Made by a program: the position numbers and the translations under genes | Assembly: GCF_003369835.1 (NCBI RefSeq) | Contig: NZ_QPMJ01000002.1 | Location: 930,001-994,000 of the forward strand | DNA from: Halorussus rarus | GTDB taxonomy: Archaea; Halobacteriota; Halobacteria; Halobacteriales; Haladaptataceae | Direction: 5' to 3' | DNA length: 64,000 nucleotides | Part shown: one piece after another, positions 16,719 through 24,022 of the stretch | Layout: each line of letters opens with the position of its first letter | How positions within the stretch are numbered: position 1 is the stretch's first letter | Notes under the pieces: generated by a model | The model's database searches: none | What the model was told of the DNA's origin: nothing | What the model saw: the letters and a program-made list of their open reading frames with translations, nothing else

Positions 16719-17540
16719 ATGGAAGCCCTCCCGAAGTCACGGTTGCTCCGGTTCGTTGAGCAGGCGTATCACTTGGCTCGACGAGCTGTTGCTCGCTACT
16801 CCTCAAAGTTCTCGAAACGACGGTACACACTTCATCAACACATCGTCCTCCTCTGTCTCAAGGTTCGGAAGAATACGACGTATCGAACGCTTCTTGACGA
16901 ACTTATCGAGATGCCCCGGATTCGGAGTGCCATTGATCTGACGGAACTCCCCTCACCTTCGACGTTGTGTAAGGCGTTCAAGCGACTCGACATGGCTGTT
17001 TGGCGGGTTCTTCTCAACCTCTCAGTCACGCTTCTCCCGACCAATGGTGTCGTTGGGATTGATGCCTCCGGTTTCGACCGGAGTCACGCCTCGAAACACT
17101 ATACAAAGCGAACGGAGATGACGATTCAGCAGTTGAAAGTCACGCTCCTCGTAGACACAAGGTCGAACGCAATCATTGACTTACACGTGACGACGACACG
17201 AAAACACGACTCACAGATCGCACCGTCGCTCATCAAGCGGAACTACGGTGACGTAGAGATTCTCCTCGGTGACAAGGGATACGACGATCAGAAGATTCGT
17301 GTCTTAGCTCACGAGGAGGGTGTTCGCCCGCTCATCAAGCACCGCGAGTTTTCGTCGCTACACAAGGCGTGGAACGCTCGGTTGGACGCTAACCTCTATG
17401 GTCAACGGAGTCAGAACGAGACAGTAAACTCCCGCCTCAAGCGCAAATACGGTGCATTCGTCCGCTCACGCTACTGGTGGAAACAGTTCCGTGAACTCGC
17501 TATTGGCTGTCTCACACATAACATCGACAAGACACTCTGA
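16719..17540 (+). CDS. IS5-family DDE transposase
   Basis: A 273-residue transposase with all the expected residues: Asp115 in VVGIDASGFD, Asp185 in LLGDKGYDD, and the IS5 signature Y-2-R-3-E-6-K as Tyr227, Arg230, Glu234 and Lys241. The N-terminus is basic and helical and probably binds the inverted repeats. Length and motif spacing match haloarchaeal ISH1-type elements. The frame is uninterrupted, so the enzyme should be functional. It starts 36 bp inside the left inverted repeat and is oriented opposite to the TIR gene that the element disrupts. Confidence 0.93.
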   Translation: MEALPKSRLLRFVEQAYHLARRAVARYSSKFSKRRYTLHQHIVLLCLKVRKNTTYRTLLDELIEMPRIRSAIDLTELPSPSTLCKAFKRLDMAVWRVLLNLSVTLLPTNGVVGIDASGFDRSHASKHYTKRTEMTIQQLKVTLLVDTRSNAIIDLHVTTTRKHDSQIAPSLIKRNYGDVEILLGDKGYDDQKIRVLAHEEGVRPLIKHREFSSLHKAWNARLDANLYGQRSQNETVNSRLKRKYGAFVRSRYWWKQFRELAIGCLTHNIDKTL

Positions 17541-17615
17541 GCGTTAGATACCGGTAGTACACTTATCGCGCTGTACAAGCCAATTATATAATGGATGGGG
17601 AGCATAGTATTCGAC

Positions 17616-17867
17616 ATGGGCGACTCCGACAACCTCCCCGAAGCCGAAATTCGGCGCGCTGTGCGAGAAGAGATGTCAAGAGCGGGGCGGTCAGTTCTCT
17701 CAACTGTCTTTTGGACGATACTAGCAGCATTCACGGTTCTCGTTGGCCTTCAAGCGGTTCAAATGGCATTCTACACAACTGGCTTGGCTGCTGTGGCCTT
17801 TATTGCGGTTGGTATACTCGTTACGGGCGCTAGCATCTATCTCCTTTATCTCCTTCACTGGGCCTAG
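17616..17867 (+). CDS. Two-TM passenger protein inside the IS
   Basis: An 83-residue protein starting MGDSDNLPEAEIRRAVREEM, with a short charged helix and then two membrane helices (about 29-50 and 56-78: VFWTILAAFTVLVGLQAVQM and then LAAVAFIAVGILVTGASIYL). A TTATATA box at about 17583-17589 lies 30 nt before ATG 17616, typical of leaderless promoters, so this start is preferred over ATG 17591 or 17595. It lies between the transposase and the right inverted repeat and thus travels with the element. I do not know a function; similar small membrane proteins seem common near haloarchaeal mobile elements. Confidence 0.72.
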   Translation: MGDSDNLPEAEIRRAVREEMSRAGRSVLSTVFWTILAAFTVLVGLQAVQMAFYTTGLAAVAFIAVGILVTGASIYLLYLLHWA

Positions 17868-17953
17868 CAACGTGATGATACGATTGTAGAATTGAATCGA
17901 CCATCCGCAGTCCTATCTAACGGCAGATTCATCCGGGGAGCTATCAAAACAAT

Positions 17954-17970
17954 AGGGTTTCAACAGAGCC
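17954..17970 (-). repeat. Right terminal inverted repeat of IS
   Basis: AGGGTTTCAACAGAGCC on the plus strand, the exact complement of the left end at 16667-16683, followed at once by the second target-site copy. Confidence 0.93.
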
Positions 17971-17978
17971 GAATCTCC
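17971..17978. repeat. Target-site duplication, right copy
   Basis: GAATCTCC, identical to 16659-16666, directly follows the right inverted repeat. Confidence 0.92.
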
Positions 17979-18329
17979 AGAAATCAGATATCGTTTGCCC
18001 AATAGCTTGTGATGGGACAGTACATCTTTCGGTGAAATGTCATAACAAACGGGAAGAATGACTTTATCCATCTCATTCACATCCCGTTGGATTAGTGAAT
18101 CTAATTCCTCTTGTGTCCAACTCTTCTCAAAGAAAGCTTCAGAAAGGACAACAATACCATGATCTGAGTTATGTAAACCGCGCTGAATTTCGTTCGGAAT
18201 ACTATCTCCGACAGAGAGCTCAAAATCATCATACCATACGTTTAGACCGCAATTTTCCAACTCCTTAGCCAGTGGTTCTACAAATTCATCTTTATCTTCT
18301 CCCGCATGGCTTACAAAAGCATCCCACAT
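17971..18329 (-). pseudogene. N-terminal TIR domain of an IS-interrupted gene
   Basis: Encodes the first 119 codons plus two bases of a TIR protein: MWDAFVSHAGEDKDEF (box 1), GLNVWYDDFELSVGDS (BB loop region), HGIVVLSEAFFEKSW and the predicted catalytic Glu75 in SWTQEELDSL, then PVCYDISPKDVLSHHKLLG. Beyond 17971 the frame runs into the IS and stops at 17913. The two leftover bases plus base 16658 rebuild a serine codon and continue in frame at 16657, so the undamaged gene encoded 281 residues: TIR plus an AbiJ-like helical domain. TIR effectors with this layout usually degrade NAD. The truncated TIR might be made but lacks its last helix and partner domain. Confidence 0.88.
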
Positions 18330-18723
18330 ATTTCAGTTACTTATTGTCATTATTGCCCCAGGAGTTAAAAACTCATCTGTGAAAATGGTCAATACCTGGT
18401 CCATCCAGTTGGCACAAGTTGAGCGCGCGATCAGAATCCCGGTCTCAGAACTAAGCGAGAATAGTGTCTTGTGCGAGCGCTCCGTCAAACAGCTAACTTT
18501 CCATAGTTGGATTGTGCTACATTGTTGAATTGGGCAGTACGCACTCTTCAGCGACCGGCTGTTTCAGACGATAGTGTGTCTGAGGAAGAGGATTTCAACA
18601 GAGCATGATTCCATTTCGTACGCCTTCACGGAATACTGTAGAGGAAACATCTCGTCATTGACGACGGACACCGCGAGGTGGTGAATTTAATCCTAACCCG
18701 TATGCGATGCAGAGACGACCCAG
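18330..18723. other. Gap with IS-end remnant, no gene seen
   Basis: About 390 bp without a credible coding frame on either strand. It should hold the promoter of the TIR gene at its left end. At 18593-18604 it carries TTTCAACAGAGC, matching the right end of the neighbouring IS, which suggests the scar of an older related insertion. Confidence 0.55.
18593..18604 (-). repeat. Partial IS terminal repeat (remnant)
   Basis: TTTCAACAGAGC is identical to 12 bases of the right end of the IS at 17957-17969. No transposase or partner end is found nearby, so it is probably a solo end left by decay or deletion. Confidence 0.45.
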
Positions 18724-19524
18724 TCACCGGAGTTCTGGTGTCTTGCTACGGAATTTCTCCGAGGTTATATCACACCAAAGTGGATCCTTAAATCCGAGCC
18801 ATTCTTTATCGTCCTTTTCTGCTCCGTCGTGATCATGACCGCGGACGCGGAATTCATCAGCGAAGTCATCAGTGAGGTAGTACTGGCTAGAGCCGAATCG
18901 ATCATACGAACTAATTTGGAGTGCTCGTGAGAGCAATCCTCCTGGGTCTGTGCCATCAATTATTACGACGTCATCGTGCTTTGACTCCCCCTCACCCTGG
19001 AAACGGAGTGAGTGAGCATTATTCGGGGACTCATTAAGCAACTCAGCCTGACGCTCGCCTCTATGATGTTCTAAGTCGATTACGTTGTTGACGGTGAAAT
19101 GGCCAATCACATAGCGATGTTTTCGGCCTTCATTCTGAAGCCCCGCATAGAAGCCGAGAACATCCCCTTGCCGTAGTTTTTTGAGTTCCCTACCGGTTCC
19201 GTTATCTCCTTTCTTGTCTCCAAAGGTAAGCGCCTCAAAATTCGGGTCTCGATGGAAAGGATGGTTATCGAGTTCGTCTCCTTGAATCCACTCTTCGTCT
19301 TTATTCGGCCGTATACGACGGAAGTAGGTTGCTGCTGTCGTGTCTTGGTACGCAAACCCCCAATTCGCGTAGGTCATAGGTTCGGCTGTTCCTGTCTGTG
19401 TTTCAGGGATCGGGACGTACTCAAACGTCCCATTATCATAGATGGGAGGAAGTGGCTTTGTATTAGTGCCATCAGCTCCGATTCCAATTAGTAAAACCTT
19501 GGAGCCTTGATTTCCTTCAGACAT
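18724..19524 (-). CDS. Nmad3-like nucleotide-modification-associated protein
   Basis: A 266-residue soluble protein starting near KVLLIGIGADGTNTKPLPP, soon followed by GTFEYVPIPE. A leading hydrophobic strand, a G-x-D motif and F-E-Y-x-PIPE are features of the Nmad3 domain (nucleotide modification associated domain 3), predicted from gene neighbourhoods to act with DNA base modification enzymes. Further blocks are LRQGDVLGFYAGL and RYVIGHFTVNNVIDLEHH, which suggest a PUA-like beta barrel. It is divergent from the next gene (85 bp apart) and lies a few kilobases from the HMUDK_hel-type gene. The biochemical activity of Nmad3 is unknown; it may read or process modified nucleotides. Confidence 0.65.
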   Translation of the reverse strand: MSEGNQGSKVLLIGIGADGTNTKPLPPIYDNGTFEYVPIPETQTGTAEPMTYANWGFAYQDTTAATYFRRIRPNKDEEWIQGDELDNHPFHRDPNFEALTFGDKKGDNGTGRELKKLRQGDVLGFYAGLQNEGRKHRYVIGHFTVNNVIDLEHHRGERQAELLNESPNNAHSLRFQGEGESKHDDVVIIDGTDPGGLLSRALQISSYDRFGSSQYYLTDDFADEFRVRGHDHDGAEKDDKEWLGFKDPLWCDITSEKFRSKTPELR

Positions 19525-19608
19525 ACTTGCATCAACTCATCCCTTACTCATCAACTCAATGGAACCAAGCTTCAAGAATTATCACTACGCAGGATAATTC
19601 CTAATAAC

Positions 19609-20481
19609 ATGCGTTCACTCACGGAACACGACTACTCTATTGAAGCGGAACGAGGGGAAGAGCCAGACTCCTCTGAGTTTAGAACACCCAATGACATCCG
19701 AGACTGGATGTCTAACAAAGCGAGAGACTATGCTGATGTATACGATGTAGAAGGCACAAATCCACGAGGTCGGTTTTACGTTGCAAAAACAATCGAGTAT
19801 CAACCAGAGGCTGGGCTAACACAGACGGGAAGCGCTCCGGGGTACCATGGCGGAACTTGGTCTCTAGCCACCTGTAAAAAGACAATGCGAGGGTACGGAA
19901 CGGTTGACAGGCAATTTCGATCAAAGACAGAAGATGGCGTTCGACGTCCGAAGTACCCTTTCTTTGTAGCGGTTTTCGGAACTCGTGATCCGGATCGGTA
20001 CCACACAACGCCTCCAGAAGCACAGAAGCACCAGAATTGGCTCGTTTCGGTTGCTCTCGTAACTGCCGGTTTCGAACGTATGGATGAGATGGCAGATTAT
20101 ATCTCGGAAAATCACTCCGAAGCTGCTCTACTCCACCGTCGAACTGCCGCGAGTGATAGTACTCCGCGTGCAAGGAACAGAGGCGATCTCCACGTTGATG
20201 ACGACCACTCTGTAATGTATCCCCCAGAAGACCACCAACACGGACCCAACAAAACGGACACCTCCAGTCATTGTGGTTGTTCTCACCAACAGTCCGAGAA
20301 TCGGAATCCGCTAGAGCACGAGGACAACCAGCATAGTCACATCAAAATGGTTTCGGACCCCGGTGATTGGATCGCGTGGCGTCAACCGACCGTGGCATTT
20401 GAAGGTGGGTTGGAGCAGGGGAATCGAAAACTGGACGGGAGCTACGATTCACTAATTAGCAATCTTACATCAGTTCAATAG
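19609..20481 (+). CDS. Possible Nmad2-like protein with His-rich C-terminus
   Basis: A 290-residue protein. Residues about 50-130 contain GRFYVAKTIEYQPEAGLTQT, APGYHGGTWSLATCKKTMR and YPFFVAVFGTRDPDRYH. The pattern of a gly-rich loop followed by SLATCK-x-x-MR recalls the Nmad2 domain (SLA-x-CK-x-x-IR), but this is a weak, motif-level match. The C-terminal part is rich in His and Cys (HQHGPNKTDTSSHCGCSHQQ), possibly metal-binding, then DPGDWIAWRQP. ATG 19609 is preferred over a longer frame from 19507 that would overlap the divergent Nmad3-like gene. Its location next to Nmad3 supports a shared modified-base theme. Confidence 0.5.
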   Translation: MRSLTEHDYSIEAERGEEPDSSEFRTPNDIRDWMSNKARDYADVYDVEGTNPRGRFYVAKTIEYQPEAGLTQTGSAPGYHGGTWSLATCKKTMRGYGTVDRQFRSKTEDGVRRPKYPFFVAVFGTRDPDRYHTTPPEAQKHQNWLVSVALVTAGFERMDEMADYISENHSEAALLHRRTAASDSTPRARNRGDLHVDDDHSVMYPPEDHQHGPNKTDTSSHCGCSHQQSENRNPLEHEDNQHSHIKMVSDPGDWIAWRQPTVAFEGGLEQGNRKLDGSYDSLISNLTSVQ

Positions 20482-20512
20482 AGGTCCGCTGTACGTATCA
20501 TCCAAGAGTAGC

Positions 20513-20518
20513 CATTAA
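20513..20518 (+). promoter_or_regulatory. TATA-like box of the Cas4-like gene
   Basis: CATTAA is centred about 27 nt before ATG 20543, which supports that start over the in-frame GTG 20528. Confidence 0.35.
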
Positions 20519-20542
20519 GCCCCAGAAGTGCAACTTCGGTGT

Positions 20543-21298
20543 ATGAATATCAGGAGCGTTCGGGCGAAACACGACTCGCTCTTCGAACAACTAGCGACAT
20601 CTGAGGGCTCTTCACTCGCACCAAGCCGGATTGCTGGCCAATTTTATTGCGAAAAGAAGGTTGACCTCACACGCGAACACGGAGATATAGAAACCCCAGC
20701 AAAGACACGGGGCAGTAAGACTCACGAAAAGGCGGCAGAGGATTCCGAGGAGGTTTCTGACGAAGAGTTCTGGAACGCACTAGAGACTGGCGATCGACAA
20801 GTAATCGTGGAGAGTCCATTCGTTGGTGAGGCAGCCGACTTCCTCATCGGTGGAATTCCGGACGCCGTGCTCTTCGAGAGCCAGAAGCCACAGCTGATCT
20901 TTGAGCGAAAGACAACATCGAGACCAGATCACCTGTACAAGAATCAGAGTATCCAAGCGTGGCTTTACGGATTCATCCTCGATAGTTTGGGATTCGAGAC
21001 AGACGATCTGAAGATTGCTATCCTCAGTCACGAACAATCACTTGCGCCCGAAACTGGCAAGGAACTCCAACAGTCGGTTATCGCCAGCTACAACAAATGG
21101 GAGTTCGGAGACCAGAAGCTGACTGAGTCACCGAAATCTGTTCTTCATCTCTCCGAGTTTTCGAAGGTAGAGTACCTGGAAGATCTTAATTGGGCTCTCG
21201 GCTACTGGCGGGACGAACGTGAACCGATACCGACTAAGAAGGCTGGAAAGTGCCGTGCGTGCGAGTATAATAACGTTTGCCCGGACTCTCGGGCTTGA
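20543..21298 (+). CDS. Cas4/RecB-type PD-(D/E)XK nuclease
   Basis: A 251-residue protein with RecB-nuclease motifs: an early FYCEKK (Cys36), GGIPDAVLF with Asp107, LIFERKTT with Glu121 and Lys123 (the E-x-K pair), QAWLYGF (Q-x-x-x-Y, residues 138-142), and a C-terminal CRACEYNNVC. One early cysteine plus three late ones is the Cas4/AddB layout for a [4Fe-4S] cluster. It is probably a metal-dependent exonuclease. No cas1, cas2 or CRISPR repeat is present, so it is a stand-alone Cas4-like protein as seen in many archaeal islands and viruses. It follows the possible Nmad2-like gene by about 60 bp on the same strand. Confidence 0.82.
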   Translation: MNIRSVRAKHDSLFEQLATSEGSSLAPSRIAGQFYCEKKVDLTREHGDIETPAKTRGSKTHEKAAEDSEEVSDEEFWNALETGDRQVIVESPFVGEAADFLIGGIPDAVLFESQKPQLIFERKTTSRPDHLYKNQSIQAWLYGFILDSLGFETDDLKIAILSHEQSLAPETGKELQQSVIASYNKWEFGDQKLTESPKSVLHLSEFSKVEYLEDLNWALGYWRDEREPIPTKKAGKCRACEYNNVCPDSRA

Positions 21299-21355
21299 AA
21301 GCTCTTACTGTACATCTTGGCGGTTCGTCAGAAGCGAAATCCCGATAAACCGGTG

Positions 21356-21817
21356 ATGAGATTGCCAAATATGGCATTAGTTTCCAGCCTTCCCTCTCGG
21401 CCCCTAACCGATGATGAACTATACGCCCTTCACACCAGCGGGAAGTTCGTCGCAGTGGTCCCGATTAACGCCGTCACGGATCCGGATAAAGACCGGAGGA
21501 GATCGTTAGTTGTGGGAGCAATCTTTGTCACGGAAAGCACTATCGTCTCAATCGAATACCTTCCGGATGAGCGAAGTTGGTCTAAGGTATTCCGGGACAG
21601 GAACGGGCCGGAGTCGGAGAAGAATGCTGAGGGCGTCGTGGACTCGGTCTTTGACGAGGCTGAGGCAGCCCTTGAAGAAGCAGCTGCCAAGATGGAAGCC
21701 AGCGGCGACGTGAGTGAAGTAGTTGAGCGACAAGTGGATTCCGATGGAGAGGCAGCTTTCCGGGATGCGGCAGAATTCGGAGAACTTCTACAGCAACAAT
21801 ACGACAACGCCACCTAA
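21356..21817 (+). CDS. Hypothetical acidic protein
   Basis: A 153-residue protein that I do not recognise. The first half (SLPSRPLTDDELYALHTSGK, FVAVVPINAVTDPD, SLVVGAIFVTESTIVSIEYL) looks like a small beta-rich domain; the second half is a long acidic helix (FDEAEAALEEAAAKMEASGD). The start could be ATG 21356 or ATG 21371. It follows the Cas4-like gene by about 60 bp on the same strand and may be cotranscribed. It is the last gene of the accessory island before the tRNA. Confidence 0.5.
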   Translation: MRLPNMALVSSLPSRPLTDDELYALHTSGKFVAVVPINAVTDPDKDRRRSLVVGAIFVTESTIVSIEYLPDERSWSKVFRDRNGPESEKNAEGVVDSVFDEAEAALEEAAAKMEASGDVSEVVERQVDSDGEAAFRDAAEFGELLQQQYDNAT

Positions 21818-22291
21818 TCTTGGACATGCCATCCTGAGTGATGCCGCTGGCTTATAGACGTCTTTCTTTGGAGGTGTGATTTGTCTTACCGCGAGACCCA
21901 TCATTCTGATGCGGGCCCAGCTCTGTTGAAGTGACCAAGGTGAGAACAACGATCATGGCAGTAACTAGGAGGATGGTGGTAGTAACGGTGAGCAGGGCAC
22001 GCTCACAGGATTCTAGCGCGCAGCTGACTGGTGAAGCCGGATCGGGCGATCGGCCGACCCGCCAAAGTGCTTGCGCTGCAGGCACCCCAAGCACAACACA
22101 TCCTTTCTAGTCAACTCCCCACCCCACGGTTGAACCCCCACTTTCACCGCGCCGACTCTCGCAAAACCACCAGACGGCGCGACCCGCAACATGAGTCATG
22201 TTCGACTCTCACCTGCCAAACCGGCGATCGAGACCCCGAACCCCAAGCTATACGGGGATTATCCTCGACTCTCAGAAAACACGGGCGAAAG
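21818..22291. other. Gap at island edge with IS-end remnant
   Basis: About 470 bp with no convincing gene. GCTCTGTTGAA at about 21920-21930 matches the inner part of the IS end seen at 16667. A minus-strand frame (21852-22094) could encode a short hydrophobic peptide but has no similarity that I recognise and looks like relic sequence. The stretch next to the tRNA 3' end should contain the integration junction of the island. Confidence 0.45.
21919..21930 (+). repeat. Partial IS terminal repeat (remnant)
   Basis: AGCTCTGTTGAA matches the IS end GGCTCTGTTGAA except for the first base. No transposase follows, so it is at most a decayed end, and a chance match cannot be excluded. Confidence 0.3.
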
Positions 22292-22364
22292 TGGGCCGGC
22301 GCAGATTCGAACTGCGGTTACGGCCACCCGAAGGCCGAAGGATACCAAGCTACCCCACCGGCCC
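22292..22364 (-). tRNA. tRNA-Pro (CGG)
   Basis: The minus strand folds into a full cloverleaf: acceptor GGGCCGG with CCGGCCC, anticodon stem CGGCC with GGCCG around loop TTCGGGT (anticodon CGG, proline), T arm CGCAG-TTCGAAT-CTGCG, discriminator A, no encoded CCA and no intron. The 3' end faces the accessory island, as expected for an element that integrated at the tRNA 3' end. Confidence 0.93.
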
Positions 22365-22425
22365 GCAGGTAGAACAAGAGGCGTCCGAACTTTAACCCTT
22401 CCGGATTCTGCCGACCGCCGGAGGG

Positions 22426-22731
22426 CTACGCGGCGCGGTAGTACTCGACCTTCTCGCCACCGTCGAAGACGACGCGCTTCTCGAGTTCGCCGGCGTGGAC
22501 GAGGTACTCGAACGCCCATCGGTACTTGTCCTCGGCCGATTCCCCGCCGAGGAACGCGCCGACGTCCTCCCACGTCGACGCCGAGCCGCGCTGGGCGTTG
22601 GCCTCGGCCGCATCGAAGATTTCCTCGATGGAGTACGCCGTCGGCTTCTCGTCCGCGAGGAAGCCGTAGATGAGCGCGATGACGCTGTCGTCCGGTTCGG
22701 CCTGCTCCCACTGGGATTCAGAGAGTGGCAT
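22426..22731 (-). CDS. Small conserved haloarchaeal protein, winged-helix-like
   Basis: A 101-residue protein with the order of a small helical domain and a C-terminal beta hairpin: SVIALIYGFLADEKPTAYSI, then EEIFDAAEANAQRGSA, then WAFEYLVHAGELEKRVVFDG. The plan resembles a winged helix, so nucleic-acid binding is possible. It lies 61 bp upstream of the tRNA-Pro gene on the same strand and may be read through into it. It is GC-rich like the core genome and marks the start of the core region. No known name comes to mind. Confidence 0.65.
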   Translation of the reverse strand: MPLSESQWEQAEPDDSVIALIYGFLADEKPTAYSIEEIFDAAEANAQRGSASTWEDVGAFLGGESAEDKYRWAFEYLVHAGELEKRVVFDGGEKVEYYRAA

Positions 22732-22831
22732 TACGTCACGTAGCGGACGGACGTCCTTGAGGGTTGTCGCGGTGCCCGGAACGGCTGTCGCGGCTGCGAG
22801 ACAGCGGGACGCTTCGCGCCGGACGGCCCGG

Positions 22832-23275
22832 CTATTCAGTGGCCGACTCGACGTACTCTACTGCCGCGCGAGGCGAGTCGACCGGTTCGACCCCCGGCGC
22901 GTCGTGGGTGTCGAGGCCGGCGACGGGCCGGTCGTACACGCCCGCGAAGCCGACCTCCGAGAGCGTGCCGACCCCGCCGTCGACCGCGACGACCGCGTTG
23001 CCGTTCATCACCACGAGCGCGTTCCTGGCGTGGCCCAGTCCGGTGGCGATAGCGGTGTCGACGTGGGGGTTGGCCGCGGCGAGGTCCTCGCCGGGGAGGA
23101 TGCCGATGGTCCGCCCGCCGGCCTCGCTCGCGCCGCGGCACGCCGCCGCCATGACGCCGCCGAGGCCGCCGCAGACGACTGTGTGGCCCCGCTCCGCGAG
23201 GAGCCGCCCTACCGCCTCGGCGTCCGAGGCCTGCTCGTCGGTGACGGTGCTGCCGCCGATGACGCTGACTCGCAT
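22832..23275 (-). CDS. TIGR00725/LOG-like Rossmann protein
   Basis: A 147-residue protein with a nucleotide-binding Rossmann fold: MRVSVIGGSTVTDEQ, HTVVCGGLGGVMAAACRGA, TIGILPGED and VVAVDGGVGTLSEVGFA. This order fits the TIGR00725 branch of the LOG (lysine decarboxylase-like) superfamily, whose better known members release free cytokinins or degrade nucleotides. The GGVGTLSE motif is close to the PGGxGTxxE active-site motif of LOG enzymes. The start is the ATG that opens the first strand; longer frames upstream overlap unrelated sequence. Substrate unknown; likely cytosolic. Confidence 0.82.
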   Translation of the reverse strand: MRVSVIGGSTVTDEQASDAEAVGRLLAERGHTVVCGGLGGVMAAACRGASEAGGRTIGILPGEDLAAANPHVDTAIATGLGHARNALVVMNGNAVVAVDGGVGTLSEVGFAGVYDRPVAGLDTHDAPGVEPVDSPRAAVEYVESATE

Positions 23276-23346
23276 GGATGGAAGTGCTGGTCGCGGGACC
23301 GTGAGCGTGTCGTTCGTGGGACCGGTCCGCCGGAGTCGTCCGGGCG

Positions 23347-23901
23347 TCACCCGAGGAGGTACCGGGTCCACGGATAGCGCTCGACGAGCGGTCGCCCGCC
23401 GACCCCGTACCGCTCGATGTACGAGTCCAGCCCGAGAATCCGGCCGGCGCCGAAGGCGGCGACCGAGAGGAACACCAGCATGTACGCGAAGTCGCCGTTG
23501 ATGTAGCCGTGGGCGATGTCCCAGTTGCCGAGATAGAACAGCAACATCATGAACGCGCCGAAGAACGCCGCGAGGCGAGTCAGCGCGCCCACGAGCAGTC
23601 CGAGGCCGATGAGAATCTCGCCCCATGGCACGGCAATGTCGACGAAGGCCACGAACCACGGGGTGTTCCCCATCGAGACGAAGAGGTCGGCGACGGGGCT
23701 CCCGTTCGCGGTCGGCGCGTTCAACAGGTAGCCGCTGGCGGAGAACTCGCCCGACAGCACCTTGTCGAGACCGCTCTGGAGGAACGCCAGCCCCATCATG
23801 AGCCGAAGCGCGAGGATGAACCACACGCTGAGCGTGTGAAGTTTGCCCGCCGCCGTGAACCCCGCGACCGTGCTTCGAAGTGCCACTTCTCGATCTGACA
23901 T
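23347..23901 (-). CDS. DoxX family membrane protein
   Basis: A 184-residue membrane protein with four predicted helices (about 22-45, 80-105, 107-127 and 135-155). Key segments are FILALRLMMGLAFLQSGLDK, WGEILIGLGLLVGALTRLAA and FAYMLVFLSVAAFGAGRILG, followed by DSYIER. This matches DoxX-type proteins, some of which are subunits of thiosulfate:quinone oxidoreductase, while most have no proven role. It is monocistronic by spacing and follows the LOG-like gene on the same strand. Confidence 0.85.
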   Translation of the reverse strand: MSDREVALRSTVAGFTAAGKLHTLSVWFILALRLMMGLAFLQSGLDKVLSGEFSASGYLLNAPTANGSPVADLFVSMGNTPWFVAFVDIAVPWGEILIGLGLLVGALTRLAAFFGAFMMLLFYLGNWDIAHGYINGDFAYMLVFLSVAAFGAGRILGLDSYIERYGVGGRPLVERYPWTRYLLG

Positions 23902-24022
23902 TGTAACACCGGATATCAGTCAGTTCGGACACTTCGTTCTTGGGGACGGAATCCGAGGGGACGAGCCGGTCACTCGGCCGCAGGAAACGCGTCACCCGCG
24001 TCCAGTTTGTTCCGGGCCGACC

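Larger units (their letters stand above)
16667..17970 (+). mobile_element. IS5-family (ISH1-like) insertion sequence with passenger gene
   Basis: A complete 1304-bp element. The ends are perfect 17-bp inverted repeats (GGCTCTGTTGAAACCCT at 16667-16683 and its complement at 17954-17970), flanked by an 8-bp direct repeat GAATCTCC. It carries an intact DDE transposase and, behind it, a small two-membrane-helix gene with its own TATA-like box, making it longer than typical single-gene ISH1 relatives. It splits a minus-strand TIR-domain gene. The intact ends, intact transposase and identical duplications suggest a recent, possibly still mobile insertion. Confidence 0.93.

Noticed and set aside
22292-22364. 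Second copy of the tRNA 3' end (att site) inside the window
   Set aside because: I looked for the T-arm and acceptor sequence elsewhere to the left and saw none; the partner site is probably outside.
22259-23501. Several arginine-rich frames over the tRNA-Pro and LOG-like gene region
   Set aside because: Low-complexity, basic translations typical of wrong frames in GC-rich haloarchaeal DNA; the acidic frames with recognisable domains were kept.
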